NCBI GenBank assembly: GCA_963931865.1
Contig: OZ007508.1
Location: 16,293,104-16,357,103, forward strand
Direction: 5' to 3'
Source of the DNA: Axinella damicornis
Taxonomy: Eukaryota; Porifera; Demospongiae; Axinellida; Axinellidae
DNA length: 64,000 nt
The position numbers were made by a program, and so were the translations under genes. The notes under the pieces were generated by a model. That model worked only from the letters and a program-made list of their open reading frames with translations. It had not been told where the DNA came from and ran no database searches. Positions within the stretch are counted from its first letter, which is position 1; each line of letters opens with the position of its first letter. Shown here piece by piece: positions 47,062 through 57,208 of the stretch.

Positions 47062-50000
47062 CGTGTGTGTGGGAGGGGCGTGCATGTGCATGTGTCTGTG
47101 TGTGAGTATTGTGTGTATGTATGTTTTAGACATACACGCAGTGCCACATGTACACTGTAATCTCGGTGCTCACCCTTTCAAATTAGCCCACTGCGTTTGA
47201 AGATACACCCACGTGTATATCAGGTGTGAGCACTAGATTACTTTATGCCTAGGGGTTCTCTTCCTCTTCCACTCAGCTGTGTGAGCTGCTTCACTCTTCC
47301 TCCTCCTTCACGAAGCCACTGGTCAGCACCCTCACCTTCTACCTCAAGAAGCTGGAGAGTAACCCCTATCCACAGGTGGGGAGTGGTTTCGTGTGTATAT
47401 ATACCCCCAGAATGTATAGCATCAGAGAGAAATAGTGCTCCTGTGGTAGGCATCTTCAAACTGACCTCAACTATTTCTCCACATTAGACTGGCTGCAGTG
47501 ACCTGCGAGACTTTGCCAGTACCCACCACAAGTTTGTGGTCTACCTGGAGACCATCACACCATACCTCCGACTTAGGTATTCGACCTGTCGTGATTGTTG
47601 CACCTGAACTGGTTTGAGATCATCTCGTACTGACAGCTGCTTTGATCTTCAAGTCATAATTTGATAATAGAAGCATGCATGGTACACCCACCCACACTTA
47701 CCTACACTCACCCGCACTTTACACTCACTCCACCCACCCACACACCCACACCCACCCACACCCCACCCGCACTTGCCTACACTCACCCACACTTGTCTAT
47801 ACTCACCCACACCCACCCACACACCCACGCCCACCCACACACCCACACCCACCCACACCCACCCACACGCCCACACCCACCCACACACCCACACCCACCC
47901 ACACACCCACACCCACCCACACACCCACACCCACCCACACATCCACACCCACCCACCCACACCCACCCACACACCCACACCCACCCACACCCACCCACCC
48001 ACACACCCACACCAACCCACATACCCACACCAACCCACACACCTACACCAACCCACACACCCACCCACACACCCACACCCTCCCATGCAGCCTGCAGGAG
48101 GAGTGTTCAGAGTCTGTGTGTGGTCCCCAACTGACGGAGAGAAACCTCCAACTCAGCCGGGCCTTCCCCTGCCTCACTGGGGCATTCACCTCCGTCAACA
48201 GCTACCTCGCCCTCATTATAGGAGGTGAGCATATTGTTGCTAGTGTGAACATGCTTTCCCAGAGCTAGTCTCGTTCCTAGTTGGGCATGAGACTATCCCA
48301 GAGCCACATAGAGTTGCCAAAAGGGGTCGCTGTTGTGACCAAATGGAATGATTGAGACCTTTGTGCTTTAGCAACGTGGAACTCGGGATAACATGGTATT
48401 GTAGTACTGAGCAAACCACGCACCAAGCAGATACCTGCTATCGTAGGCGATCTAATTTTGCATCACCAAACCGTTTCCGGATCACCAAGATTGACACAGA
48501 ATTAGAGTGGCACAAATTTAGTGCACTTGCGGTATTCGATTGCCTGTGTGTATTTCAATTCTCTTTACTCTCTCCTGTACTCCTAATGTCCTCCGTGTAT
48601 AGATGGAGTATGGCATCTGGACCGCTTTAGTTACATCACTGTGCTACCTGTTGGTTGCATCACATGATCTGTTGGTTGCATCACATGATCTGTTGGTTGC
48701 ATCACATGATCTTTTTGCCCTCCAGTTTCTATGGTGAAAGGTGCTATATGGATTCCATGTATACCAACCAGGCCCTCTCCACTTTAAAATGTCATACTGT
48801 AGCAGTAGCTCGTGGTGGTCCGGGAACTAGGCTATAGATTGTGTATGCCTTTTGTGTGTAGTTTGTAACTGGAATGCTCGCACTTTGTTGTGATCTATCC
48901 TGCAGGTTTCTCCGGTTGTGTCCACACTGGAAACATGGCAGCATGCTTGGAGAACTTACAGCAGAGCTTAAAAGACATCCAAGACTCTTTGAATGGTTTG
49001 TACTGTACATAGGTGTTAGTGTTAACTGCTCCAGGCTACTTTCACTGCCTGTTTCAAATAACTTGTAGTACGGCATTTTCCATGTGATCTCACGTCTGGT
49101 AGGGAAAATTGAATAGTGTTTGAGCACTCAGAGAAGTCATGATCGCTGTTGTGCACTGCCTGTAATAACTGATTGCATCCACCAGCTCTGTTTGGATACA
49201 GTACAAGAGCAGAAAATAGAGGACGCATAGAACCTGAATCAGAGGACGTGATCATGCTTGTACCGTAGCACTGGATTAATGCAAGTGTTCTGTCCCATGG
49301 TGTAGACATCTCGGGCCACTTCTCATCCAAGATTGCTCAGGAGTATCAGCTGCCTACGGCTTCCCAGGTAGGGCACTGTGTGTAGTGGGAGCGTGGGCTA
49401 TAGTCATGTTGGGGTGACCTCCAGCTCCTAGGGCTCTGTGTGTAGTGGGAGTGTGGGCGATAGTCATGGTGGGGTGACCTCCAGCTCCTAGGGCTCTGTG
49501 TGTAGTGGGAGTGTGGGCGATAGTCATGGTGGGGTAACCTCAAGCTCCTAGGGCTCTGCGTGTAGTGGGAGTGTGGGCGATAGTCATGGTGGGGTGACCT
49601 CCAGCTCCTTACTTATTTAAGCACTTCTGTGCATGTGGAGTGGATGGCACAGACGACCAAGAGGCCTAGCTGCAGTGCCTCAGGGTGCTGTTGATGCTTG
49701 CAAATAAAAAGATGTTCGCTGCAAACACTGAGCACTGGAGGGGGCACAAATGACAGGGCCGGCTTCCCCTACCGTGGTGACTTGTCACTCTGCTGAGTGT
49801 CTGCAATCCCCTAACAGCCTTCCCCCCAAAGTCCAGGGCAGCATTCCACAGACTAGCCCAACTGGTCGGACCTACCACCTTGGCAATCATGGGATCCTGC
49901 CCCGAGCATCTGTCCCCAAGTTTCAGTCTGTCTCACTGAAAGATTGTACTTAGTACTATCATCCCAACCTTCTTTCCCTGCATTGGGCCCTACATCTAGA

Positions 50001-53000
50001 GTATATTATAACATGGTGTGATGTCCCTAAGATATATACGGTAATCGTGTGTTATTAAGCACAGCTCCGCGCTTGTTTGACTCTCATCCCAGCTACTCTT
50101 TATTGAAGCCTTCTTTGAGAAACTGCCATTTTCGATCTTACAGAGTTGAAAAAGCTATACATAATTTGAAACGAAACGCACTTCCTATTTATGGAATGTC
50201 ATTCAATTATAGGTGCATATTTCCTTCCTGTGGAAATATAATAGGCGCATGCGCTTAATAATGAGGGACGTATACGTCCTACGGTACTTATCTTCATGTG
50301 TACTTTCTTTTTACTTAGAAACTGAACACCACAAATGAGTGCATCGCATCTTCTTTGACAGGCCTGCATGCTACTGTCGAGCAGGTTTGTGTGAAGCCTT
50401 GTTCCCAACCCTTGCTTGCAGCTCTGGGAATGAGACCATATTATATGTGTCCATGTTCCTCTCCATGTTGTAGTAGACCCTTGCATTCAGCCCTAACCTC
50501 ATTCCCGGCCTAGCCTCATTCCACACCTAGCCTCATTCCACGCCTAGCCTCGTTCCCAGCCTAGCCTCGTTCCCAGCCTAGCCTCGTTCCCAGCCTAGCC
50601 TCGTTCCCAGCCTAGCCTCGTTCTCAGGCCTAGCCTCGTTCCCAGCCTAGCCTCGTTCCCAGCCTAGCCTCGTTCCCAGCCTAGCCTCGTTCTCAGGCCT
50701 AGCCTCGTTCCCAGCCTAGCCTCGTTCCCAGCCTAGCCTCGTTCTCAGGCCTAGCCTTGTTTCAGGCCTTCATACCCATTTTGTTCTTCAGTTTGACTGA
50801 CAATAATATGCAGAAGCAGAAGAGCAGCCCAAAAAATTGGGAGCATTCATCACATGAGCGACGTCAGGTGGACACGAAGTGGTTGTAGGGAGGATGTGGC
50901 CCAAGGTGTATCCAAGACACGGACATATGTCAGGAGCTTGACCTGATTGGTTGGCGCACGCTGCGGCCGCTTAGTAAATGTGCAATATCTGATGCCCTCG
51001 GGTACCAATTTGAAGAAAATTTTCTATGAAGAAAACGTATGGCAACTCAATTAAGAAATCAATCTAGCTATGCATCGTACTCTTGTTCTCTGTATCTTAG
51101 TTTGGTGGTTTTCTTGAGAGCAACAGCGAGCTGTTTAGTGCTGCTCTGGAGCAGAACTCGCTTGCTGCTGAGAGCAAGGTAAGAATGGTAGACATACCAA
51201 CACCCTCTGCATTACAGTACATTGCTATCCATTGTGCCTCTTCTCAGCAATCGTCGGGCTCTTCAGTCGTTCAGAGGCTGAGAGTGAGGGCATCGGACTA
51301 CATCCGAAGGGTGAAAAAGGTAGGTAACAGGTACAGTGCATGTACTTCATCGGTATTACCAACCGCTCCTCTGGATCTGTGAACAACCCCCAATAAAAAC
51401 TGAACCTTGAAACTTAGTTTATTGCTGGATGCCCTGACTTTGAGAATCAAGAATGGTATATATGTAGGTATGACAGTTTGAATATGTGTCTTTGAGATGA
51501 TAATATGAATCCAATTTTTTTGGCATCCTGGGCTATGCTTGGGAAAGCAGTATACTGTGCAGGAGCTGTGCCAACATTATCTGTGTCTTGAACTCTCTCA
51601 TGTCCCAGGACTGCCCAGAGTCTGTGCCCTATACCCTAGCAATTTACAATGCCAGGTGTCTCTCGAGTTCGTCCGAGAGCAGAGACACCCTCATGAAGCA
51701 GGTTTGTGAATGTTTGAGAGCTAAGCAGGTCAGCTGTTTAATTGGGTTAACTGTCCGCATGCAAACACAGGTGATGGCTAACCAAGAGAAGCTCTCAAGA
51801 TTAGAGCAGGTATGTGCACATACGTTACGAACAGATCACATGATATTATTTTTGGTGACAAGACAAGTTGCATCAAAATACTGCTAGTGTGCGGTTTATA
51901 CTATGCCTGTGCGAGGATTCTGTAACCTTAAGAGACTGGTCTTACTTTGCTCATCATGCCAGCTGTGTCATAGGCAATTACGATTATGTGCATGTACTGT
52001 CATGTTGGTGGTTGCATATGGTGTGGTTGTCCGACAGTTTGGGATGGTAGTCCAAGTGAGGGGCTGCACTGGAGGCACATGATGTGCTGAGATCATCCTC
52101 TGAGATGAATTATTGTTTCCCTACATTCAGGAGAAAGAACAACTCATTTTGGACGTACAACTGCTCAGAGTCAAGCACGAGAAGGAGCAGAAGGTACTGT
52201 ATATGCTCCTTGGACAAGAGATGGTAGTTGAAAACTTTGTTTGCAACATTTACACTTTTGGTCTGCTAGATTCCTGTTTTACAGCTTTGGGATGGTAATC
52301 TTGATCAGAATAGTCAGCTCAGAGATACATATACATGTACAGTTGATTGTTTGCCGTATCCTGATCACCTCGATCGTCTTTCTTGGCTGATTGCTTCTCT
52401 CTCTTCCTCTGCAGAAAGTGGCCTCTATGGATGCGGAAATGGCCCAGCTTAGAGGACATCCCACTGTCCCCCTCACTCCCATGTCCCAAACCTCCCTCAA
52501 CACTTCCAGGGTGAGAGAAGGAACTCTTGCACCTAGCTAGTGGCTACCTTGAGTTGTGATGGACACTCACTTCAGCTTCTCTAGGAGTGTGGCATGAGCA
52601 GCCACTCACTAGTTCTAGTGCATTGTGAGAAGTGATTATGGGTTTACATGCTTCTCTGCTTCATGAATAACTGTATCGGGGGGGGGGGGGGGGGGGGGGG
52701 GGGGGCGCATTACAAATGGACACACATACACATACACATCACACAACAAATCTATTTATGTGTCGTGTGTGTATCCAGCTATTGCTCACATCTGCAAAAT
52801 TTTGGAGGCAAAATTTGGAATGCACTTTCGAAGCCTCATTTTCTAGTTCTATATGTACAATCATGTAGACTTTAAAGATCTGTCCATAGTTATTTCACAA
52901 GCCAGATTCTGAAATAGTGTATACTGTTTTGTTTGTGTGGTCGTGCAGGTATCTATAGTCAATCAAGCTAGTTGGGGGCGGGGCATAGGGAAGAGCTCTC

Positions 53001-56000
53001 GCTCTTCCCTATGCCCGCCCCCAACTTCCGGAGCGAGAGAAATTTGGTCTAACTTGACAGACTATCGTATCCACTGCACCTGCCGACTTTCTGTTACCGC
53101 TCTCACGCCCACTTCCTGTTACCACTGTCACGCCCACTTCCTGTTACCACTGTCACGCCCACTTTTCCCACCCAGAGCTCACTTGCTAGTAATCCACCTC
53201 AAGTGCGCTCAAATTCAGAATCAGTAAGTTCTGTGTACTTTAACATTAATTGTGCAAGGGAATGCCATACCTCACATGCAAGCTCATACGTTCACTCATG
53301 AAGGTGCAGCAACGTGCATGTTGACACGGTGCCGGTGCCTGCCCTTGTGCACCTTCATTATGTCATCTCTGTTTGTAACATTCAGTGTTCTCCTAGGCCT
53401 CTACCAAAGGGCACTGTGCCCTTTGGGCTTCTAATGTGCCCTTTGTGGTCTGGTCTAAAAGCACAATGTGCCCGTTGCGCATTCATTACTTTTCAACCAC
53501 TTGAAATACATGGCTTCACAAGGTTACTCATTATGTGCCCCTCTTAGACAAATTTCTGGTGAGAACGCTGGCAACATTGTGTACGCTGATATTTGTCAGT
53601 GCTTTAATGGACAGCACTCTCTGTTCTTCTGGCCATTCAAGCTACCATCTCTCATTTTATTGCCTGAAGAAGACAAACAAAGATTGGTCAAAACGTTGCA
53701 TTTTTCTAAATTGTTCACTGGTGAAAGTCCGATCAACCAACGCTGCATTCATTCGAATAGACGCCAGTACAATGACCTTCTCTCATTTTATTGGATTCAG
53801 TGCCGTGAGGATAGTTCAAATGATGCTTGCTTCCTGCAGTCCGCCATCCACTGCTTCTTGTATCTATCCATTGTGTACGTCAACTGCCTTGTATTGTGAT
53901 TTCCACCCCCTTAATAGATGGGGTCGCTGAATGCCCTCTCAGATGGTACTGAAGAGGTATGTTTGAGTTGATTGTGCAGTCTGGAACTGTACTGTGTCAG
54001 TGGTATTCGGTGTCAGTGGTGTGTGTATATAGTGTCCTGAAAATATATCAATTCTCAAGAATACGTCTGTTCTCCTGTTTGATTTCAAGTTATTTAACAA
54101 GTGATTTTGTTTTTGTTTTGGCAAATCTATACTCCTTGAATATATCCGTCGAAAGACAACAAGAGCAACTAGCTCTGTCAGTACTGCAGCGGAATCTGTT
54201 GTCCTATATAGCCTGGCTTCTACATGGCCAAATGAGCAGGGCAACTGACTGGATGGATTTCAATCACCTGGAAACTCGATTTTCCTCTCTTCATCCGTAT
54301 GAAGAGAGGAAATTGAGTTTGGGGTTGGTTGTGTACTGAAAACTGTGGAACTTGCACCCATCTTATTGTCCTCCAGGAGCCCAGTGATGATGCTGTTAGG
54401 GAAGAGTTGATCAGAAAACACTTTGCAACTAGGATAGCTGAACTAAGTGCGCAGGTAAGCTGGGATGTGCACGTATGTCAGATATGTTAGCCTATTGGTT
54501 TGTATGCTACTTGTGGGTTATGTGTACAGGTTGGATGGCGAGACTATAAGGCCCTGGGCTGAGGATGCTACTAAAGGCCCAAAGCCCGTAGTTTCCATTG
54601 GACGAGATGCATGTCTAGAGTATAGGTAGAAAGCTGCATGATAACAGAGAAATGTACTGGGAAAATGGGAGGCAGAGAGCTACGGTTCATAGCAGAATTG
54701 AGATAGGTCGCATTTTGTTGTTCTACAGCTCCAAGAGGGTGACAGTAAAGCAGCTCATTATTATGCAGAGGTAAGTTCTTTCTTAAGTCACAACCACACC
54801 AAAGGGCGCTTCACTGCCACTGGTAATTAACTCCACATTCCTCATTTGTGTAATACTGTTCGGCTTCAACCAGCTTGTATTTCCCCACAGTGCCGAACCC
54901 TCCACAAACAGCTCAACCACAGTGCGGCTCTCAGGAACAAAACGGCCCAGGACCTGCAGATTTCCACTGAAAGCATCCAGCAACTCCAGGTTGAAAATAC
55001 TTAACGCTATTCCTGCAATGACCTACGATATGCCTTCCTTTCTTCACATTACAGCAAAAACAGTCATGGTTTTGAATACTAAGTTTTACTACCGCGTTTT
55101 ACAGGTTGCTTGCTTCGTCCAAACTCGGAATGCAAAACTGCAAAGTATCACGTGACTTGAATGCAAAACTGCAAAGTATCACGTGACTTGAATCCACCAA
55201 TAGAATCCAAGTTGTCACGTGACAACTTGGATCCTATTGGTGGATTCAAGTCACATGATACTTTGCAGTTTTGCATTCCGAGTTTGGACGAAGCAAGCAA
55301 CCTGAAAAACACGGTAACAAGGGTAGTAGCGAAGCAACAGTTGATTTAAAAAGTAGCAGCGAATTAATACCATCTTAAAAAATGATTACTCAAAGCCACT
55401 CATTGCTTTTCTCAAAACATGCTGCGTTTAATAAGTGCCACCCTTGCTTGAATTGTGGCCACCCTCAAAGTTTAATAGTAACTGCCCAAAATTGTGTGAT
55501 ATAACAACGAGTGTCTCCTTGTAGGACCAGCTGACTACTACCTCCAGTAACTATGAGAGACAGTTAAGCACGATGTCTGACCATCTATGTGAGCTCAATG
55601 ACAAGCTGCTTAAACAGTCAGATGAGATGGAGGTCCTTCGGAAGTCCAAGGTGAGACACCCTGTTAAGTGTAGAAGATTTTTGTAAATGACACAAGTGTT
55701 GTAGCCTTGCCGAGGAACTCAGTATGATATGGACAGTGTAGTGAGGTGTTTCTGGAATCAGCCTACCCACTAATTAGCACTCGGGTGCGAGGAATTGTAC
55801 ATAATGTTCCCAGGTCTACACTTTTCTCTCTCTCGCGAGCTTGTTAGCAAGTTAGCAACACAGAGAAGTGGAGGGATGGCTCCAAATGAAAATGTGGGTA
55901 GGCTTGGGTCAAAGGTATCAGTCTGCAGTATAAGTGACTGTATAGTCTCGTTCCCAGACCCTCAATATGCGTGGGGGTCTGGGCACGAGCCTAAAGTGAC

Positions 56001-56179
56001 TGCAGTTCAATGAATATGTTGCCTGTAACAGTGTCCTGGAGCGCTTGAAACTGCGTATAAATAGTTTCACGTAAAAATGTTCCAATTACGGTCAGATCTA
56101 CATTAACCATTGTTGTACCACTTTAACGGTGTCTCTCTTGTCCAACTAGGGCAAGCGATGGGGAAAAAACAAAGAATAG
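40092..56179 (+). CDS. PPP1R21: PPP1R21 (KLRAQ motif-containing protein), complete, 31 exons
   Basis: The exons are 40092-40145, 41414-41482, 41721-41798, 42828-42893, 43845-43943, 44086-44156, 45215-45308, 45583-45638, 45854-45894, 46414-46469, 46638-46727, 46847-46909, 47277-47375, 47488-47576, 48091-48224, 48906-48995, 49306-49367, 50319-50384, 51101-51178, 51248-51319, 51609-51701, 51771-51809, 52131-52193, 52415-52510, 53176-53223, 53918-53956, 54377-54454, 54729-54770, 54891-54989, 55525-55650 and 56150-56179. All join in phase to 759 residues (human has 780). The start [17 protein letters not shown], the YEALNVP block, the central helical domain, [13 protein letters not shown] and the end [15 protein letters not shown] to KNKE match human PPP1R21 in order. 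Human PPP1R21 is a coiled-coil protein and a subunit of the FERRY complex, which links Rab5 early endosomes to mRNAs. Its introns carry many microsatellites and foldback elements, but all exons are intact. Confidence 0.95.
40520..40756. mobile_element. MITE with CAGCGGATTGCACTTC ends, 237 bp
   Basis: The left block GCATACAGCGGATTGCACTT and its complement at the right continue for about 45 bases with some divergence. PPP1R21 intron 1. Confidence 0.75.
40960..41175. repeat. Local repeats of GGGAGGGCTGGTCTGTGG
   Basis: Three to four direct and one inverted copy of the GGGAGGGCTGG-TGTGGTACTAACTTG unit. PPP1R21 intron 1, possibly a rearranged element. Confidence 0.6.
43186..43499. mobile_element. 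Foldback MITE, TAGCCTCG family, 314 bp
   Basis: Ends TAGCCTTGTTCCCAGGCCCC and the complement GGGGCCTGGGAATGAGGCTA, with inner arms that also pair (CCTCACGTGA and its complement). Flanks AGATTTAAG and GGCATTAAG share six of nine bases. PPP1R21 intron 4. Confidence 0.75.
44205..45214. repeat. 1-kb polypyrimidine (CCT-rich) tract
   Basis: The plus strand is almost entirely C and T for about 1 kb and fills essentially the whole of PPP1R21 intron 6 (44157-45214). It contains longer internal duplications: blocks near 44750-45000 and 45000-45160 repeat. Confidence 0.97.
45791..45847. repeat. Poly-C run followed by (CA)n
   Basis: About 27 C residues and then a CA run, seven bases upstream of the exon 9 acceptor of PPP1R21. 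Confidence 0.95.
46915..47100. repeat. TG-rich microsatellite
   Basis: Interrupted TG/TTG repeats begin five bases after the PPP1R21 exon 12 splice donor. Confidence 0.95.
47690..48085. repeat. Minisatellite, unit ACACCCACCC
   Basis: About 35 units of 10-12 bp (CCCACCCACACA type) lead directly into the exon 15 acceptor of PPP1R21. Variant CCAACCCACA units cluster at the right. Confidence 0.95.
48266..48295. mobile_element. 30-bp minimal foldback element with 9-bp target duplication
   Basis: It starts TAGTCTCGTTCC and ends GGGCATGAGACTA. Perfect 9-bp direct repeats, TCCCAGAGC, flank it at 48257-48265 and 48296-48304. PPP1R21 intron 15. Confidence 0.8.
48645..48712. repeat. 21-bp tandem repeat, 3 units
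   Basis: CTGTTGGTTGCATCACATGAT is repeated three times in PPP1R21 intron 15. Confidence 0.9.
49371..49610. repeat. 60-bp tandem repeat, 4 units
   Basis: The period is exactly 60 bases with few changes. Landmarks in each unit are GTGTAGTGGGAG, GATAGTCATGGTGGGGTGAC and CTCCAGCTCCTA. It starts within a few bases of the PPP1R21 exon 17 donor. Confidence 0.95.
50038..50285. repeat. Dispersed element related to 14214-14455, opposite orientation
   Basis: It starts ACGGTAATCGTGTGTTATTA and ends GCGCATGCGCTTAATAATGA. The interior contains TTTCGATCTTACAG and AATGTCATTCAATTATAG-like blocks that match the complement of the other copy. PPP1R21 intron 17. Confidence 0.45.
50492..50768. repeat. 17-bp satellite built from a MITE terminus, about 16 units
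   Basis: The unit CCTAGCCTCGTTCCCAG is repeated head to tail, interrupted at intervals by an 18-bp CCTAGCCTCGTTCTCAGG variant. Bases 3-17 are the terminal sequence of the TAGCCTCG foldback family. PPP1R21 intron 18. Confidence 0.95.
52678..52705. repeat. Poly-G run
   Basis: 28 consecutive G residues in PPP1R21 intron 24. Confidence 0.97.
52862..52923 (+). repeat. 62-bp segment identical to 58738-58799
   Basis: The segment from CATGTAGACTTTAAAG to GAAATAGTGTATA is identical, in the same orientation, to 58738-58799. It lies in PPP1R21 intron 24. Confidence 0.9.
52971..53025. repeat. Long perfect hairpin
   Basis: GTTGGGGGCGGGGCATAGGG and the adjoining AAGAGC pair with the complementary right arm across a 3-base loop, with one unpaired base. 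It may be a foldback element of another type. PPP1R21 intron 24. Confidence 0.8.
55088..55335. mobile_element. Near-perfect palindromic element, about 248 bp
   Basis: The two arms pair almost completely, from ACAGGTTGCTTGCTTCGTCC at the outside to TTGTCACGTGACAA at the centre. The left arm carries an extra tandem copy of a 30-base segment (CAAAACTGCAAAGTATCACG...). PPP1R21 intron 29. Confidence 0.85.
55943..55993. mobile_element. Foldback MITE, TAGTCTCG family, 51 bp
   Basis: It begins TAGTCTCGTTCCCAGACCCT and ends in a diverged complement (GGGTCTGGGCACGAGCCTA). AGTGACTG occurs on both sides. PPP1R21 intron 30. Confidence 0.7.
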
Positions 56180-56662
56180 CCCCATAGGCATTCGTATGTA
56201 TTTATTAGTGTTACATGTTGTGTTGTAGTTTGTGCTAATCTAGTGTCAATACAGTACTGACCTTCATTCGACAGCATTAATATTTTATACGTCATGTATT
56301 TTATTGGCTAAGGATGTAATAATTCAGGGCCTGCATAACTTGCATCCTAATAATTCTGGTCCGTGTGCTATTATAGGCTAAATGAGGTTGCAACGAGAGC
56401 ATGCAAACCTACCCCATAGAATTCCATTTCAATGATTATTGACAAGGCTCTCAGGAAAAGCCCACAAGGTTCAGCTATACTTCAAGTTCATCAGCACTTC
56501 ATCTCTTCCATAATAATTATGTAGTAATTGCCCTCTTAAGTCACACTTCCATGCCACCAACTGGAAGACAAAAGTGCTTACAACTTCACTGAGGTGAGTT
56601 TCACAGAACTATGTAGTTCTATTATCTATGGTTTTACTGATTCGTGAAGTTATGCATTTCGC

Positions 56663-56783
56663 TGTGGCTATTGGTCCGGCAGTACTAACTACATACTCTA
56701 GGTATAGACCGGAAATGCGCGCGCATCTAGAACCGGCCCTGGCCCTAATATACCCTAAGCCGCCTGCCGGACCAATAGCCACT
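56663..56783. repeat. Inverted repeat with GTGGCTATTGGTCCGGCAG arms
   Basis: The left arm near 56664 is the exact complement of CTGCCGGACCAATAGCCAC near 56764. This is probably another short foldback element between PPP1R21 and the DUF1647 genes. No other gene was seen in 56180-57109. Confidence 0.75.
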
Positions 56784-56810
56784 TCGTATACATTTGGGCA
56801 GGAGTACATG

Positions 56811-56860
56811 TAGCCTTGTTCTCAGGCCCCATCCGAAAATGGAGCCTGTGAACGAGGCTA
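56811..56860. mobile_element. Foldback MITE, TAGCCTCG family, 50 bp
   Basis: Ends TAGCCTTGTTCTCAGGCCCC and the diverged complement GCCTGTGAACGAGGCTA. GGAGTACAT occurs on both sides but is not directly adjacent on the right. Confidence 0.65.
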
Positions 56861-57109
56861 GGCAGGCTGGAGTACATCACCGGCTCAATGTGCTCCTGGT
56901 TTGAGAGAGTGCATGATAGTTGACCACAACACAGAATGAAGTTTAATCGTGGACAGCATTTTTCCACCCATCACCAGGTTTGTCCATTCTTAGACGCTAT
57001 GTGGGAGGGGCCAAGGTGCTCAGGAGCCACGCCTCTGCAGGAAACATTTTCGCGGGCCATTCCGAGAAGAACCGTGTCATGGGAACGAGACTGACAGCTA
57101 GGTGGGCAT

Positions 57110-57208
57110 ATGGCTAGTCTCGGTACCAGACTCTTCGCGCACGGCGGAATTCCGCCGTGCGCGAATAGTCTGATACCGCCGAGACTAGCATATGGCGACT
57201 TGCCGTAA
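57110..57208 (+). promoter_or_regulatory. Overlapping upstream reading frame created by a MITE insertion
   Basis: An ATG at 57110 lies in the left target duplication and opens a 33-codon frame (32 residues and TAA) that runs through the MITE and ends at 57208, past the true start at 57192 and out of frame with it. If transcribed it should reduce translation from the main start. Confidence 0.6.
57115..57187. mobile_element. Foldback MITE inserted at a start codon, 73 bp
   Basis: The hairpin has TAGTCTCGG/CCGAGACTA tips and a GGCGGAATTCCGCC centre. A perfect 9-bp duplication, GCATATGGC, lies at 57106-57114 and 57188-57196. The paralogous locus near 59466 has the uninterrupted site with one GCATATGGC. 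Confidence 0.93.

Noticed and set aside
47649..48268. Thr/His/Pro and Gly/Val/Trp repeat reading frames
   Set aside because: Produced by the ACACCCACCC minisatellite; only the PPP1R21 exon 15 part is coding, in another frame.
49371..50768. CRISPR-like regular repeats
   Set aside because: Repeats are contiguous with no unique spacers, in an animal intron; they are ordinary tandem repeats.
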